Positions 9,735 to 20,112 of a stretch of 64,000 nt of DNA are shown here, in pieces. Origin of the DNA: Parietichytrium sp. I65-24A. Lineage: Eukaryota; Sar; Bigyra; Thraustochytrida; Thraustochytriidae. The DNA is taken from the NCBI GenBank assembly GCA_012862575.1, contig BLSF01000020.1, forward strand, positions 310,001 to 374,000, read 5' to 3'. The position numbers were made by a program, and so were the translations under genes. The notes under the pieces were generated by a model, which was not told the origin of the DNA, ran no database searches, and saw nothing but the letters and a program-made list of their open reading frames with translations. Position 1 is the stretch's first letter; each line of letters opens with the position of its first letter.

Positions 9735-12055
9735 CTACTCCGCATCTTCATCTTCATCGCCGCCATCTTCTTCGTCGTCCTGATCAGAGTGGTGCAGGGC
9801 CCATGGAGAACGTTCGCGTTCGATGAAAACGAAAATTAAAAAAACAGTAAAGGCGCAAGATGTAAGCAACAAGAGGAACACTCGACTCTGGAGACCCTGC
9901 TGCAAACTTACCTCGATATCCAGCAGTCGCAGGCGTCTGCTCGAAGTGAATACCATCGCGATCCCTCGCTTGCCTTGGCACACGAGATTGGTAGTTTTCC
10001 AACTCTGGGAATTGCCGACACTGTCAATAAAACTCCGATGTGCCGGTCGAGACGATAAAAAATGACATGTAAACTTACGGAGGGAAGCAAAGGCCTGCGC
10101 TTGATGATCTCTCCCGCTTCTTTGTAGTCAAACTGACCAATAAAATTGTTTTGCTCCGCATCCGTAAAGGTAACAAGCAATGTGGAATCATTGTAGAACC
10201 GCACGTCCGTCAACTTGACGCCAGGTTCCATGCGAAAGACCTCCTTTTTCATCTCTTGGCTCTGCCAGTCTGGAACGACGCAAGACTTGGTCAAAATTGA
10301 AAGCGATTCGCTTTCGTCACTAAATGCTACATGGAAATCTCCATCCGTGTAAAACGTATCGATAAGTCGCGCTGGGGTATTCTGAACCCGAAAGTTTGCG
10401 ATGGGAGTGAAGGCCGAACTGACTTTCTCAGAAGTCATGTGAAAAGCCTTGAGCCAGTCAGCTTGCAAAAGGTCGCAGGACTGGCGCAGAGACACATCTT
10501 CGTGCAGGTTCTGGGCCTCCGTACTCCAAAATTTGGCGGCCCTCATCCGGCGCCGCTTCAAAGGCTCGCTTTTAAAATGCTCTGACACATGGGAGTGCAG
10601 CAGCTCACTGCTGAGCAACTTAACGAGGCGATCAGAGTCCACCTGCGCGAGGCTCTTGCTAACGTCACTGACCTCAGAGCCACCATTCTGCTTGCGTGAC
10701 TTGCGCCACACGATTTGAAGCCAGATCGTGAACGCCGCAAAATTGGCTCTGGCATCCCGCACTAAAGTAAGCACCTCCTGCACCTTAAGCAACAATATTT
10801 GAGCGATCCCTAAAAGCTTTGAAATTACTTCATGATCAAGACCAATCGCAGAAAACCTTTCGCGCCACCCTGCAAGACCCAAGATGTCGTGTAGCCTGAA
10901 CACCAACGCCTGGGCCGCGCAGAGTAAAATTTTACTCGCCGTTTCTTCCAACGATGCGCAAGTGGCATCCAGTGTTTTCCCCAGTTTTTGGATACTCTGC
11001 TCTTGCGTGTTATGAATGTACAACTGCAAGGCCCCACTTGTTACCCCGCAAGTAAGCATCATGAAAAGCTCTTCCTCTGGGGTATTCGGACGATCAAACA
11101 GCGCCAGCTGTCGCTCGAGAGGCTCGATGTGCTTCTGAAGAGCCTGAATACCTTCGCCCCATTGCTTTGCCATTCCAGTTATTGCGCTCTGCACGCTTGC
11201 AATTTGCTCACTAATATGTCCGCATTGTGCAGCCACGTGTCGTAACTCATTGGAGTGATCTGCTAGAACGCTGGTGTCGACTGAAACGATCCGGTAAGCG
11301 CCGTTGCTCTCTAGGATTGCCATCAGCATTCTCAGGTTGTCAGATAGACAAACTTGAAGCACCCTGGGCGGGCTCGGAGGCGCGTCGCTCGCATCCAGCG
11401 GCTGCTCATCCTCAAAGGCTCCCGAGAGATCGATGCATCCCACAGGAAAATAGCCGAACGCTCCCATCGTGACGATTCCAGATTGGTCACCGCTCACCAA
11501 AACCTCCAACGTGGTGCGCGGCGTGTTGTCCACGCCAAAGAGCGGCATGTCCATTAGCGCAGAGGCGCTCGAATCAAACGCACCAGAGGATGCCTGGCCT
11601 TCCGGACCGTTTGCTTCTGTGGGTGATCGCGTTTTGGGCAAGACGTCCGCTCGGTCTCGATAAATACTCGCTGCGCCTGCGCGTTGATTGCCGGTCTCCT
11701 TAAACCAAGACATGCACACTATGCTAGTACTGTGCGGCCTGGCGGCGCGCGGCAGGGTAAACTCCTCGCCATTCTCTACATCATATAGCACAATGAGACC
11801 ATCTTCCTGGCCAACCGCAAGAGCTTTTCCATCCGGACGCCATGCCATGCAGCTTACATTGCACGCGGACCGAAACAATGTCTCCCACTTGATTGAGCGA
11901 TTGACCACCAGCTGAGTGCTATTCGCAAGGGCAACCAAGTCCATAGCAGGGCAGCAAGCCGCCAGGCACGGAGGGTCAACCTCATTTTGCGCCGCACCGG
12001 GCACCGGCGCTAGAGGCACAGCTTTGTCATGCAGCACAGAAAATGCAGAAGCCAT
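9735..12055 (-). CDS. APC4: Anaphase-promoting complex subunit 4
   Basis: APC4 is a scaffold subunit of the APC/C ubiquitin ligase, linking the platform subunits. The three-exon model is 12055-10079, 9968-9912 and 9779-9735, giving 692 residues. The introns (9969-10078 and 9780-9911) have GTAAGT donors and AG acceptors, and all joints are in phase 0. The N-terminal WD40 part includes CPAMDLVALANSTQLVV, SCMAWRPDGKALAVGQEDG and LYDVENGE, the family opening. The helical 'APC4 long' domain follows, with LQIVWRK and a long bundle. After splicing the end reads RRLRLLDIE then DDEEDGGDEDEDAE, matching the usual 'RRLRLFD...' strand and acidic tail of APC4. Reading through the first intron would replace this with an unrelated tail, which supports the splice model. 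A second APC/C gene, CDC26, lies at 54.2 kb. Confidence 0.9.
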
Positions 12056-12570
12056 CCTCGAAATTCCTCTTCCGCCAGCACTTTGCGCAGAGATTCTCGA
12101 CGCTCTTTGCCGGGCAACAACCCCGCCTTTCCGCGAGCCGGCTGGCGCTTGCGCTCACGCAAGCGAGCAGGCACCTGGTCCCCACGAGTCCCCGGCACTG
12201 GCCTGGTCAGTCGGGGCGGTACTCGAAATGCACAGCGTGAACTATACGAACGCGGTTGGCGCAAACGTATTCAATATCACGGGCGGTACGCTGCGCGTAC
12301 TCCTTTTCCTTTTCTGGCGGTTACGCGCAGATATTTTGTCCTCGCACGAAGATAAAAGCTTACCTTAGTCTGGTAGCCAACATCACCGATGGCTAGCTCT
12401 CATAATTAATGCCTTTGCATTTTGCACGAGAAGCATTTGCCAATGCAAGAGAAGGAAAGCAAGGAAAGAAATAGCAATTGTTGTTCTATTTGTTTTGTTT
12501 GTTTATCACAGTGCAGCATGCGCTTCATCAGAGGCAGGGAGGAAATATGAACAGGAGGCTTTGAAGGGGC
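12056..12570. other. Intergenic region, APC4 promoter side
   Basis: It lies between the APC4 start and the 3' end of the orphan at 12571, both on minus. No gene was seen. It should hold the APC4 promoter and the orphan's 3' UTR. Confidence 0.55.
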
Positions 12571-13074
12571 CTAGTTTACAAGCTCTGGACGGAGAACGTT
12601 GTCGAGGAATTGAAAGAAATTCAGGGACGGCTTGGAACGAGAGCGCTCGCATTCGACGTATGTCTGAGCGCCAGCAAACCGCTGGAAGAACTTGAGGCAG
12701 CAGGTGGCCACCAGGGCATGCTCCGACTCGTCGCAGTACCATTTGGAGAACCAGAACAGTCTTCTGATGGCATCTCGAGCATGCATGAGGTCTTGAACTG
12801 GCCCGACAGGAACGCCCACCTTCTCGCCCAGTTCGTCGATCTCCTTGCAAAGAGCTTTCTCCTCCGCCGCACTAATGGGCGTGCACAACTCCGAAAGGTC
12901 TGTGTTCACCAGCCCAAAGTACTCCTTTGCCCATCGCTTGTGCTTGGTGTCCGTGGACTCCATACGGACCTCTTCCCTCCAGTGCAGAACGTCATCTATC
13001 CTGCCCACGCTGCACAGCATCACAGGGCTCTGGCTCTGGCTCTGGCACACGCATCCGCGCTCCGTCGAGGCCAT
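12571..13074 (-). CDS. Hypothetical protein, possible relative of ciliary C20orf85 (LLC1) proteins
   Basis: This gene encodes 167 residues from the ATG at 13074. An upstream non-ATG extension exists but is only a Gln/Val repeat and was rejected. The segment from about 19 to 60 has the layout V-G-R-x-D-x-x-x-x-W-x-x-x-V-x-x-E-x(9)-W-x-x-x-Y-F-G-L. This recalls the single conserved block of the small C20orf85/LLC1 family found in ciliated cells. That comparison is from memory and weak. The C-terminal half (about 85-167) is predicted helical with several Cys, Phe and Trp and matches nothing I recognise. The coding character is good: long frame, and no competing frame. Function is not assigned. 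Confidence 0.55.
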   Translation of the reverse strand: MASTERGCVCQSQSQSPVMLCSVGRIDDVLHWREEVRMESTDTKHKRWAKEYFGLVNTDLSELCTPISAAEEKALCKEIDELGEKVGVPVGPVQDLMHARDAIRRLFWFSKWYCDESEHALVATCCLKFFQRFAGAQTYVECERSRSKPSLNFFQFLDNVLRPELVN

Positions 13075-16000
13075 GCTCTTAAGAAAATATAACACGCTTC
13101 CGAAGCTTCCCAAGCTGGAGAGGGCTTGCACTTGCACTTGCACTTGCACTTGCGCTTGCACTTGCTCTTGCTCTTCTTCTTGCTCTTGCCGGCGATTTGG
13201 GGTCTGCCAATTTCGGTTCGCAGAGCTGACTCGGAGTCCTCAACCTCCTCACTTGCAACTCCCAACCCAGCTCGCGCTTGATTGGCATTTGGGACTTGCA
13301 ATCAAACGCCACTCCACTGCGCAACGCAGAAGTGCTACGCGGCGCCTACGTGAGCTCACCGAGAACGCCAAGTGTGCACTGCATTTATACAGTCTTCAAA
13401 GTCTTCTTTACAGTGCGAATGCTCACGGTGAGAGGAGTCGTTGCGTGGATGAGATGCACATCACGATGTACTACTGAGTACTTCTTTCACTTTCACATTG
13501 CAGGCACTCGTTCACTATCCAATCAATCGATCGATCGATTGACTTTCATCAATCAGAATTCAGAACAAAGGCCAAAGAAAGAAAGTGTTTGTTCAAGAAC
13601 GCCGCAATGCTGCACCCGCGAGCGACGGCGGTTGCATCATGGCAGAAGGTGTGACGTCGCAACGCAGTGGTTACGCAACCTTACTCGAGCTTTGCCGTTG
13701 CGTTGCTCGGAGACGCCGGGTTGACCAAGCTGATGGAACAAATTATGGCGGCGAGGTGGTCTGTTTGATGGTGAGTCTCTTAGTTTCATTGACATTGTGA
13801 GTGACGAGGAACTTTGGACTTTAGCTTTGCCAGTGGCCCAGTGGTTCGCACTTGCAACGGCAGCGCACCTGCAAATCGGCGTCTTTGCAGTTATGTTCTC
13901 TCCAGGGAAAGCCAGAGTGTCAGAGACTCAGCAACGAATGTTGCATAGACGGATCACACGACCTCCGACGTCATTGGTTTTGTTTGGGTTCACGCCTCGG
14001 AGTTGTTCTCTTGTTCATGTTGCTCATTTTGCTCACGTCGCTCGCCTGTTCCTTTTCTCTGGCGCAAGCCGACAAACACCCAGCACCGCGCGCCAATGGA
14101 GCGTACGTCAATCATTCAGTAACCCGGAAACGATGCCTAAAACGGCTCGAAACGTGGACTTCCCGGCTGCTGGAGATGCCGTGCCACAATCTAAAGCATA
14201 TTCTGAATTCTGATCGCCAGGGAGGCATGGATCCTTTGTCCTTTTTTTGGAGCGGTGGGGCGACGAAAGAGGAATGCAAATGAAAGCTGCACAAGCTCGG
14301 AGGACAAACAAGCTTGCTTGATCGATTAGCTTGACAGTACGTGGTGCAGCATCACCACCAACAACAACAGCAACAACGACCCCTCTCGCGCGTGCTTCAC
14401 AAGCATTTGTACTTCGACGAGGTTCTTTCTATACGTGAGTAAGTATCATGCAGCTGGGTCTCATTAGGGGGCACTTTTTCTCTGTCCATAAGTTTAGTGA
14501 CATTGCAAGTACAATCTGGCAGAGCTGACTTTGGAAATCTCTTTTGCATTGTGATTTTAATTCGAACCATATGTTGTGTAAAAAAAGTCATCGTGACTCT
14601 GCAAATACATTTTAAATTGTGCGATGAATAGTCGGTTGCAGCGCGCATCACAGCCGAATGGTGCGCATGTGATGTGAAATGAGCTGCGAATCCCATGGGC
14701 TTTCGAGACCCTTTTAATCTCACGGGCGAACTCGAAGCGCGCTGGGAAACAGCAGTCAGGCTGGCAGTTGTGTAGAACATGTCAGTGCACAACCGAGCGG
14801 ATTTTGCGCCCGCCTCCATGTTGATGATGCTGATAGTGCTGATGCATCCTCACCCGTTCATCCATTCATTCTTCTTTACCAGCAGTCAACGCCCCCTCTA
14901 TCGTAACCCGAAGTTCGATGTAGAGGTCGTGAGAAGTGAACAGAGTTCGACGCCTTCTGCGAGTTACTGCCTGCTGAATGCTGAGCCATAAGTCTAGGCC
15001 ATCTGGCCTCGGACTCCTCGGACCGTCTCTTCCTAAGGCGACGCCAAGCATGCTAGCTATACACGCTGTACACGCCGTCGCTTTTCGCTCCGCGTGGCAT
15101 CCCGTAGCAACTCTTCAGGCCCAGTTTGGTTTCGTCTCCAGTTTGCTCCCCCGATAAGTTTTACAATCGATGTGACATGATTGCCCCGTGTATGCGCTCA
15201 TCGACGGTGAGTCAATCAACTACGATCGCTCCGTTTCAGATTCAATTTACAACGACTTTCGTCATGATCGTCCATCTGACGAGGAGTTGTTAAAAAAAGG
15301 GCTCTGCTGTCAATTACACCTTTTTGGATGGCGTGCTGTCGGCTCGTGACAACCTTTACATTTATTCATCACACAAAAATCCAACTCTGGACGCTTGGGG
15401 CATGTAGCGCCTTTATCCCAGCTTCTTCTCGACCACCACGCATTTCTATAGTTTAAACCGTAATAAATATATTTGAGGCGTTTCTAAACTCGCCCCATAC
15501 CCCCTTCATGTACAGGCTGAGCAAGCACGCACCACTCTTAAGGGCATCTAGCGTCGAATGCCTATGGTGAGCGCAGCGAGGGAAATTCTGCGAAGCACAG
15601 TCGTGGGTAGGGTTTGTTTAGACCGGAGTAGAGCACAGCGTGCATTCCAGTGCATTCCAGTGCAATGTGCGATGCGTGTCATTTGCGCTTTGTGAAAGCA
15701 AATTCCACTCGCTGTTCAACGATTTCTTATTCTTTTTGAAAAATGCATTCAGATGGACTCTTTTGGAGCGTTATCGTAAGGTCTCAGAGATGCAAATGCA
15801 CTGAGACTAGGTATGGGTCACCTTTGTAGCTTTTCCTTTCCCTTTTCAACCGTGAAGATAGACGGAGATGAAGATAGGAGGGCAACAAAGTGAAATCGAA
15901 GGTTCAAAGTTTAAGAAGGCGAAACTGGAAAGAAACTCTCACTCACTCTCCGAGTGCTGATGCTAAGCGAGATAGCAATCACTTGAGGACGGTGAGAGTT

Positions 16001-16653
16001 GCGAAAAGCAGGCGCGTGATAGACCGACCATATGAGTACATGGAAACTGCTTTCATGCCGAAACGAGACCTACTGAGGAGCAAGAAACTTCGCATTTCTA
16101 TCCACTCGTGTGGTCGACTCGGGGTTCGCCAAAGTGCAACAGCAACATGCACGCTGCGGCCCTACAGTTTGAGCTGACAAACGCTTGCCTCGATGGTTGG
16201 AGAGATAATCTGCGAGCGGGGTACAGAGTGACCGCAAGCTATTGCGGCACTAGCGCCATTCAAACATGCCCCCGCCCAAACAAGGGTAAGGCGAGACGTT
16301 TGAACTTGGAGCTTCAAGTTCGCATGTAAAGTGTGAGACTCTCTCGCTCTCCCGTTCATTTATGAGCAAGGTGAGAAATACAGGCAAGTTGACCATCCAG
16401 CTACCAGGGAGAGAGGGAGAAAGTACCGGCCGAGGGTTTGGCGCAATCTAAACTGACTGTGAGCACAATTTTGGCTCTAGATCTGGGCTTGGCGTCACAT
16501 TGAGGACCTGGTCGGATCACAATTCTCAAGAGCGCCTCAACAGTCTCGCAATAGATTGCGTGTGACCACCTCCACGTTCCACGTGGCCAACGGCCTTCCA
16601 ATCGAGTGTCGCTTCGCACCTGTCTGACAGGTTTGTCGCTCCTCGGCCAGAAC
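13075..16653. other. Long gene-poor region
   Basis: Across about 3.6 kb only one weak spliced candidate was found (13639-14283, listed separately). Other ORFs of 60-140 codons (for example 14397-14819 minus and 15890-16177 plus) lack domain signatures. Simple features are CTTGCA repeats at 13,124-13,170, ATCGATCGATTG near 13,523-13,540, and GTGCATTCCA repeats near 15,640-15,662. TGACGTC lies near 13,652. Confidence 0.5.
13639..14283 (+). CDS. Weak candidate: two-exon Cys-rich membrane protein
   Basis: An ATG at 13639 opens 44 codons ending CLM at a GTGAGT donor (13771). A TTTGCAG acceptor at 13890 continues in phase with 130 codons to a TGA at 14281-14283. The joined product would have several cysteines and one hydrophobic segment, LGVVLLFMLLILLTSLACSF, typical of a membrane span. 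Against it: no family match, no clear branch point, and overlapping ORFs in other frames. It is offered as a hypothesis only. Confidence 0.22.
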
Positions 16654-19302
16654 ATGACGAACACAATGCAGGTCTCCACTTCGACGATGCAAGACATCCC
16701 GCTCGGGTACATCTTTGGAGCAACAGAGTTTGACAGTCAAGACGCGATCCCTGCGCCACCTCCTCCGCCCCCAAAGTCGGGACTAGGTTTTCGTGCGGTG
16801 TCCGTTCGGCTCACAAAGGGAATCTCTGCGACTGCTCAACAGCTCGCACGACCAGCATCTCAGGCGTTTCGATCAAAGTCGGCAGTGCCTTCGTCAAAAA
16901 AGTCGCAAGTTCCAGGGAAATTCAACCAGCCAAGAAGGCGCGCCACTTTGACCAAGAGAAAGAGAATCACGAGGCAGCGCAAGGAAGAGCTTGCTCAAGT
17001 CGTGTATGACTTTGAGGTATCACAGGAGATCAGGCGCGGGGATGCTTCCGAGCATGCAAATGCTCACAGATATATGAAAAGGGCCAAGGAGGTGTACTCT
17101 GTCTGCCCTGCAAAGGTGTACTTGCTCGCCACAATTCTTTCTAAATACAGCGACGGTGACTGGGTTTTCGAGCCCGGTCAGTTTGTTGTAAACTGCTCAT
17201 CCAGCCTAGTAATCGGCGGCCCGCGCTTCTTGAAGAGATTGGCCAAAGCAGACAAGGCGTGCTCCGCAAAAGGTGCAGATAGAGGAAATCTGAGATTATA
17301 TGATACCCGACGGTTTCCGATGCAGATTCCGGACCATTTTTCTGCGGCATCTCTGGAGGCTCAAACGAACGAGGAAGGATTTGTAGTCTATGACGACTTC
17401 ACTGGAATGGTCCCGCTTACAAACAGAATCATTTTGAACTCCACAAACCTTGGTATCGCGAGAGCTGCAGATTACATATACGAACTGTACCGCAGGGAAG
17501 ACATCTTCGACTTGGACTCGCAGATCCCTTGCAACTCACGTTGCATGCAGTTTGCTAAAAATTTGGCTGAGCTTATCATTGACGTTATCAATCTTCCAGC
17601 TGTATTCCCGGTGGCACACCTAGGCGTGTTCACCGATGAAGAAGTGGACGAGAATCAGCCGCTTTCGGGTTCTGCAAATCGTTACACCTCCATGCTCCCT
17701 GCTGTGCACAAGATTGTATCAAAAACGCCATGCGCCGGTGCGGCGCTTGGATCGATTTATTCCGTGGTGGAAGACTTGCCACGCTCGGATTTGGAAGGCG
17801 CCATATTTCGTGAGATTTCAAAAATGACGGAGAGCTCGCCAAACAGAGCGGTACGCATCAAGGGCAACTCTTTGCTACTCTGCAGTCCGTTGTATGATTA
17901 CTACGTTACGGGAGCCGACCCGCCGACACCATCCACCGACTACAATCTTGCTCTCTCGCTCTTGCTCAACACGCCCGTTGTCGACCGTGCAGGAGTATTT
18001 GTAAATCGCTCTGTGAACGTCGCCATCGTCAACCCACTCCCAGAAGCCATCGATGAGCAGCCTGCTCTTCCTCGGCAAGGTGAAATTAAAAGAAGATTGA
18101 AGAATGGTAAGCAACGGGAAACAACGCAAGACACCGAGAAGCAATCTCCGTCGGTCAACTTTCAGCACACGCCATCAACATTGCGGCGGCTCGTTTCCGA
18201 TGCAAACAGATCGGGCCTCCCAAAGCTCTTTCAAGACACTGCACGGGATGTTCTGGCGAAGGCGAAGGAGGCTCGGGTTCTTTCAGTACAACTACTGTGG
18301 GATGGGCGCCCTGGGTCCACAGCTGCACTCTTGGCCCTGCTTGGATTAGGGCCGGAGGCTTTCCGAAAGCGCAAACTAACATTTAAGGTGTCATATTTGG
18401 AAACAGCAGCTCAACGCTTTCCTTCGCTCTGCGAGACGTTCCTCTCGAGCAAGACTTCCAACTCTAACTGGGCTGGGATACTTGAAACCACTCTCTGGGG
18501 CTCTGAGAATGGATTCGTCTCCGGCCACGCTACTGCTCAAGAGAAACGAGGCGATCTCGACGATGCATTGCAGCCAGAGTCGGTCATTCAGCTTGCGGAC
18601 ACCATGGACTTGGAGAGCAACCTTATCGTCACGGCGGAACACTGTGACGAAATATTTGGATCATGCCAGGATCTATTTCCGCTATCCAAAAAGCAGTCCA
18701 AGAGCTCATGGGAGCCGCTGGTACGAGAGAGGATTACCAAAATGGGGCTCTTCGACCAACCTGCCGTTTTCGAAGACTTTATGCGAGAGCTGAAGCGACA
18801 TGCTCGCCTTGCACCATTTGAGCTCAAAACAATGCGAGACTTTTCATGGTGGATTTCGTTTACATGCCGTTGGCAGTACATATCCTTGCGCATGCTCTTG
18901 AACAAACCTGATCTGAACGCTGAGCTGGCCGGACGCTTGTACCACTTTTATGGTGGGGAGAACTGGCAAAGGTGGTCCATGAGCGCCACTAATCACGAGC
19001 TTTTCAAGCACGCCATGGTTTCGTCCAAACTGGCAAAATTCTCTAGCAGGGCTTTGTTGAAAGCGTACATTTACGACAGGGCGACACCGCAGGTGGATCA
19101 TTCTGCTTGCATGGCCTACTTTCTGAAAGACGACGAGATCGGCAACACCAGCAATTGCCGACACTCATCGCCGTTCTTTGCCCTGGACGACCATTACCAT
19201 GTCATCCACTTTGGCGCCAATTCGCGCCTTCTCCAAGACATGAACGACCTCTACGAAGACTCGCTCGCCTTCTATCTCTCCGAGAACCGGCCAAACCTCT
19301 AA
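16654..19302 (+). CDS. Hypothetical protein, 882 residues (orphan)
   Basis: This is a long single-exon gene with clear coding character. I recognise no family. Residues up to about 140 are basic and disordered, with a polyproline run (IPAPPPPPPKS) and Lys/Arg clusters (RRRATLTKRKRITRQRKEE). From about 150 onward the sequence looks globular and mixed alpha/beta, with Trp-rich blocks near the C-terminus (RDFSWWISFTCRW, GGENWQRWSM). A low-complexity linker with KRRLKNGKQRETTQ sits around residue 485. No signal peptide or membrane helix is evident. The start is the first ATG in frame (16654); a GTG-led extension upstream was not used. It could be lineage-specific. Confidence 0.8.
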   Translation: MTNTMQVSTSTMQDIPLGYIFGATEFDSQDAIPAPPPPPPKSGLGFRAVSVRLTKGISATAQQLARPASQAFRSKSAVPSSKKSQVPGKFNQPRRRATLTKRKRITRQRKEELAQVVYDFEVSQEIRRGDASEHANAHRYMKRAKEVYSVCPAKVYLLATILSKYSDGDWVFEPGQFVVNCSSSLVIGGPRFLKRLAKADKACSAKGADRGNLRLYDTRRFPMQIPDHFSAASLEAQTNEEGFVVYDDFTGMVPLTNRIILNSTNLGIARAADYIYELYRREDIFDLDSQIPCNSRCMQFAKNLAELIIDVINLPAVFPVAHLGVFTDEEVDENQPLSGSANRYTSMLPAVHKIVSKTPCAGAALGSIYSVVEDLPRSDLEGAIFREISKMTESSPNRAVRIKGNSLLLCSPLYDYYVTGADPPTPSTDYNLALSLLLNTPVVDRAGVFVNRSVNVAIVNPLPEAIDEQPALPRQGEIKRRLKNGKQRETTQDTEKQSPSVNFQHTPSTLRRLVSDANRSGLPKLFQDTARDVLAKAKEARVLSVQLLWDGRPGSTAALLALLGLGPEAFRKRKLTFKVSYLETAAQRFPSLCETFLSSKTSNSNWAGILETTLWGSENGFVSGHATAQEKRGDLDDALQPESVIQLADTMDLESNLIVTAEHCDEIFGSCQDLFPLSKKQSKSSWEPLVRERITKMGLFDQPAVFEDFMRELKRHARLAPFELKTMRDFSWWISFTCRWQYISLRMLLNKPDLNAELAGRLYHFYGGENWQRWSMSATNHELFKHAMVSSKLAKFSSRALLKAYIYDRATPQVDHSACMAYFLKDDEIGNTSNCRHSSPFFALDDHYHVIHFGANSRLLQDMNDLYEDSLAFYLSENRPNL

Positions 19303-20112
19303 ACATCTTCGAGGAGAATCTCCTCTTTGCTTGTGCCTGACATTGGTGTTCATGCATGATCGATTGCTTTTACGTTCGCAACCTGCTCAGCATTGAACAC
19401 TGAAACGAAACTGTTCTCTTTCTATGTTCTTTAAAGACCTAAAAAACAAAAGACTTGTATTGTACTTGTATCAGATCTGTCGTTTCGCCTTTTGTGGCGT
19501 CTTTTCGTTTTCCAGCTTCCGGGGAACACCGACGATCATTCGCGAACAATTCGCGAACTGTCGAGGGCGTAACTCAATTAACACTACGTACTATCTCTTT
19601 ACTTTCGATAGTCTCGTATATAGACCTGTGCATAAGGTCCTGGTTGTCGAACTCCTAATGCATTGATAGGAGAGAATAGTAAAGCCGGAAGCGAGGACCC
19701 CGCCCAGCGTGCGCCGCCTAGCGGAACACTAACCCCCCCGCTATCCTGGTGTCCTCTCCCTGCGGAACCCATTTCTCGAGTACCCCCCTCGTGGTCCCCG
19801 CCTTCTTTCTCTCCTTTCTCTTCTTTCTCCCTAGCCCACAGAACACCAGAGCACTAGAACACTAGAACACTAGGCTCTAGAAATAGAGCACCTGTGGCCG
19901 CACATTTGGAGTCCTTGCTCCTCGCAAAACTAGTCCGCGCACACACACACAAATACACACTCACACATACATACATACATACATACATACATACCGCCTG
20001 CCGCGTACGCCCGAGCGGTGGGTGGGCTCGCGAAGGTTCGTTCGTTCGTTCGTGCGTTCGTTCGTTCATCGGGTAGCTTGAGCTGTTGGACCTGTTGGAC
20101 CTGTGGCGGACG
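19303..20112. other. Intergenic region upstream of the ubiquitin protease
   Basis: It contains the 3' UTR of the orphan and the protease promoter. The 3' half is dominated by simple repeats: CACTAGAA copies near 19,850, (CA)n, (CATA)n and (GTTC)n. No gene was seen. Confidence 0.6.
19940..20067. repeat. Microsatellites (CA)n, (CATA)n and (GTTC)n
   Basis: (CA)n lies at about 19940-19951, (CATA)n at 19966-19994 and (GTTC)n at 20036-20067. The last ends only about 45 bp before the protease ATG, so it is probably in the 5' UTR. Confidence 0.9.

Noticed and set aside
9454-9783. 109-codon plus-strand ORF with a signal-peptide-like start
   Set aside because: It overlaps the last APC4 exon in antisense, ends in a Ser run that is the complement of the acidic APC4 tail, and lacks any domain.
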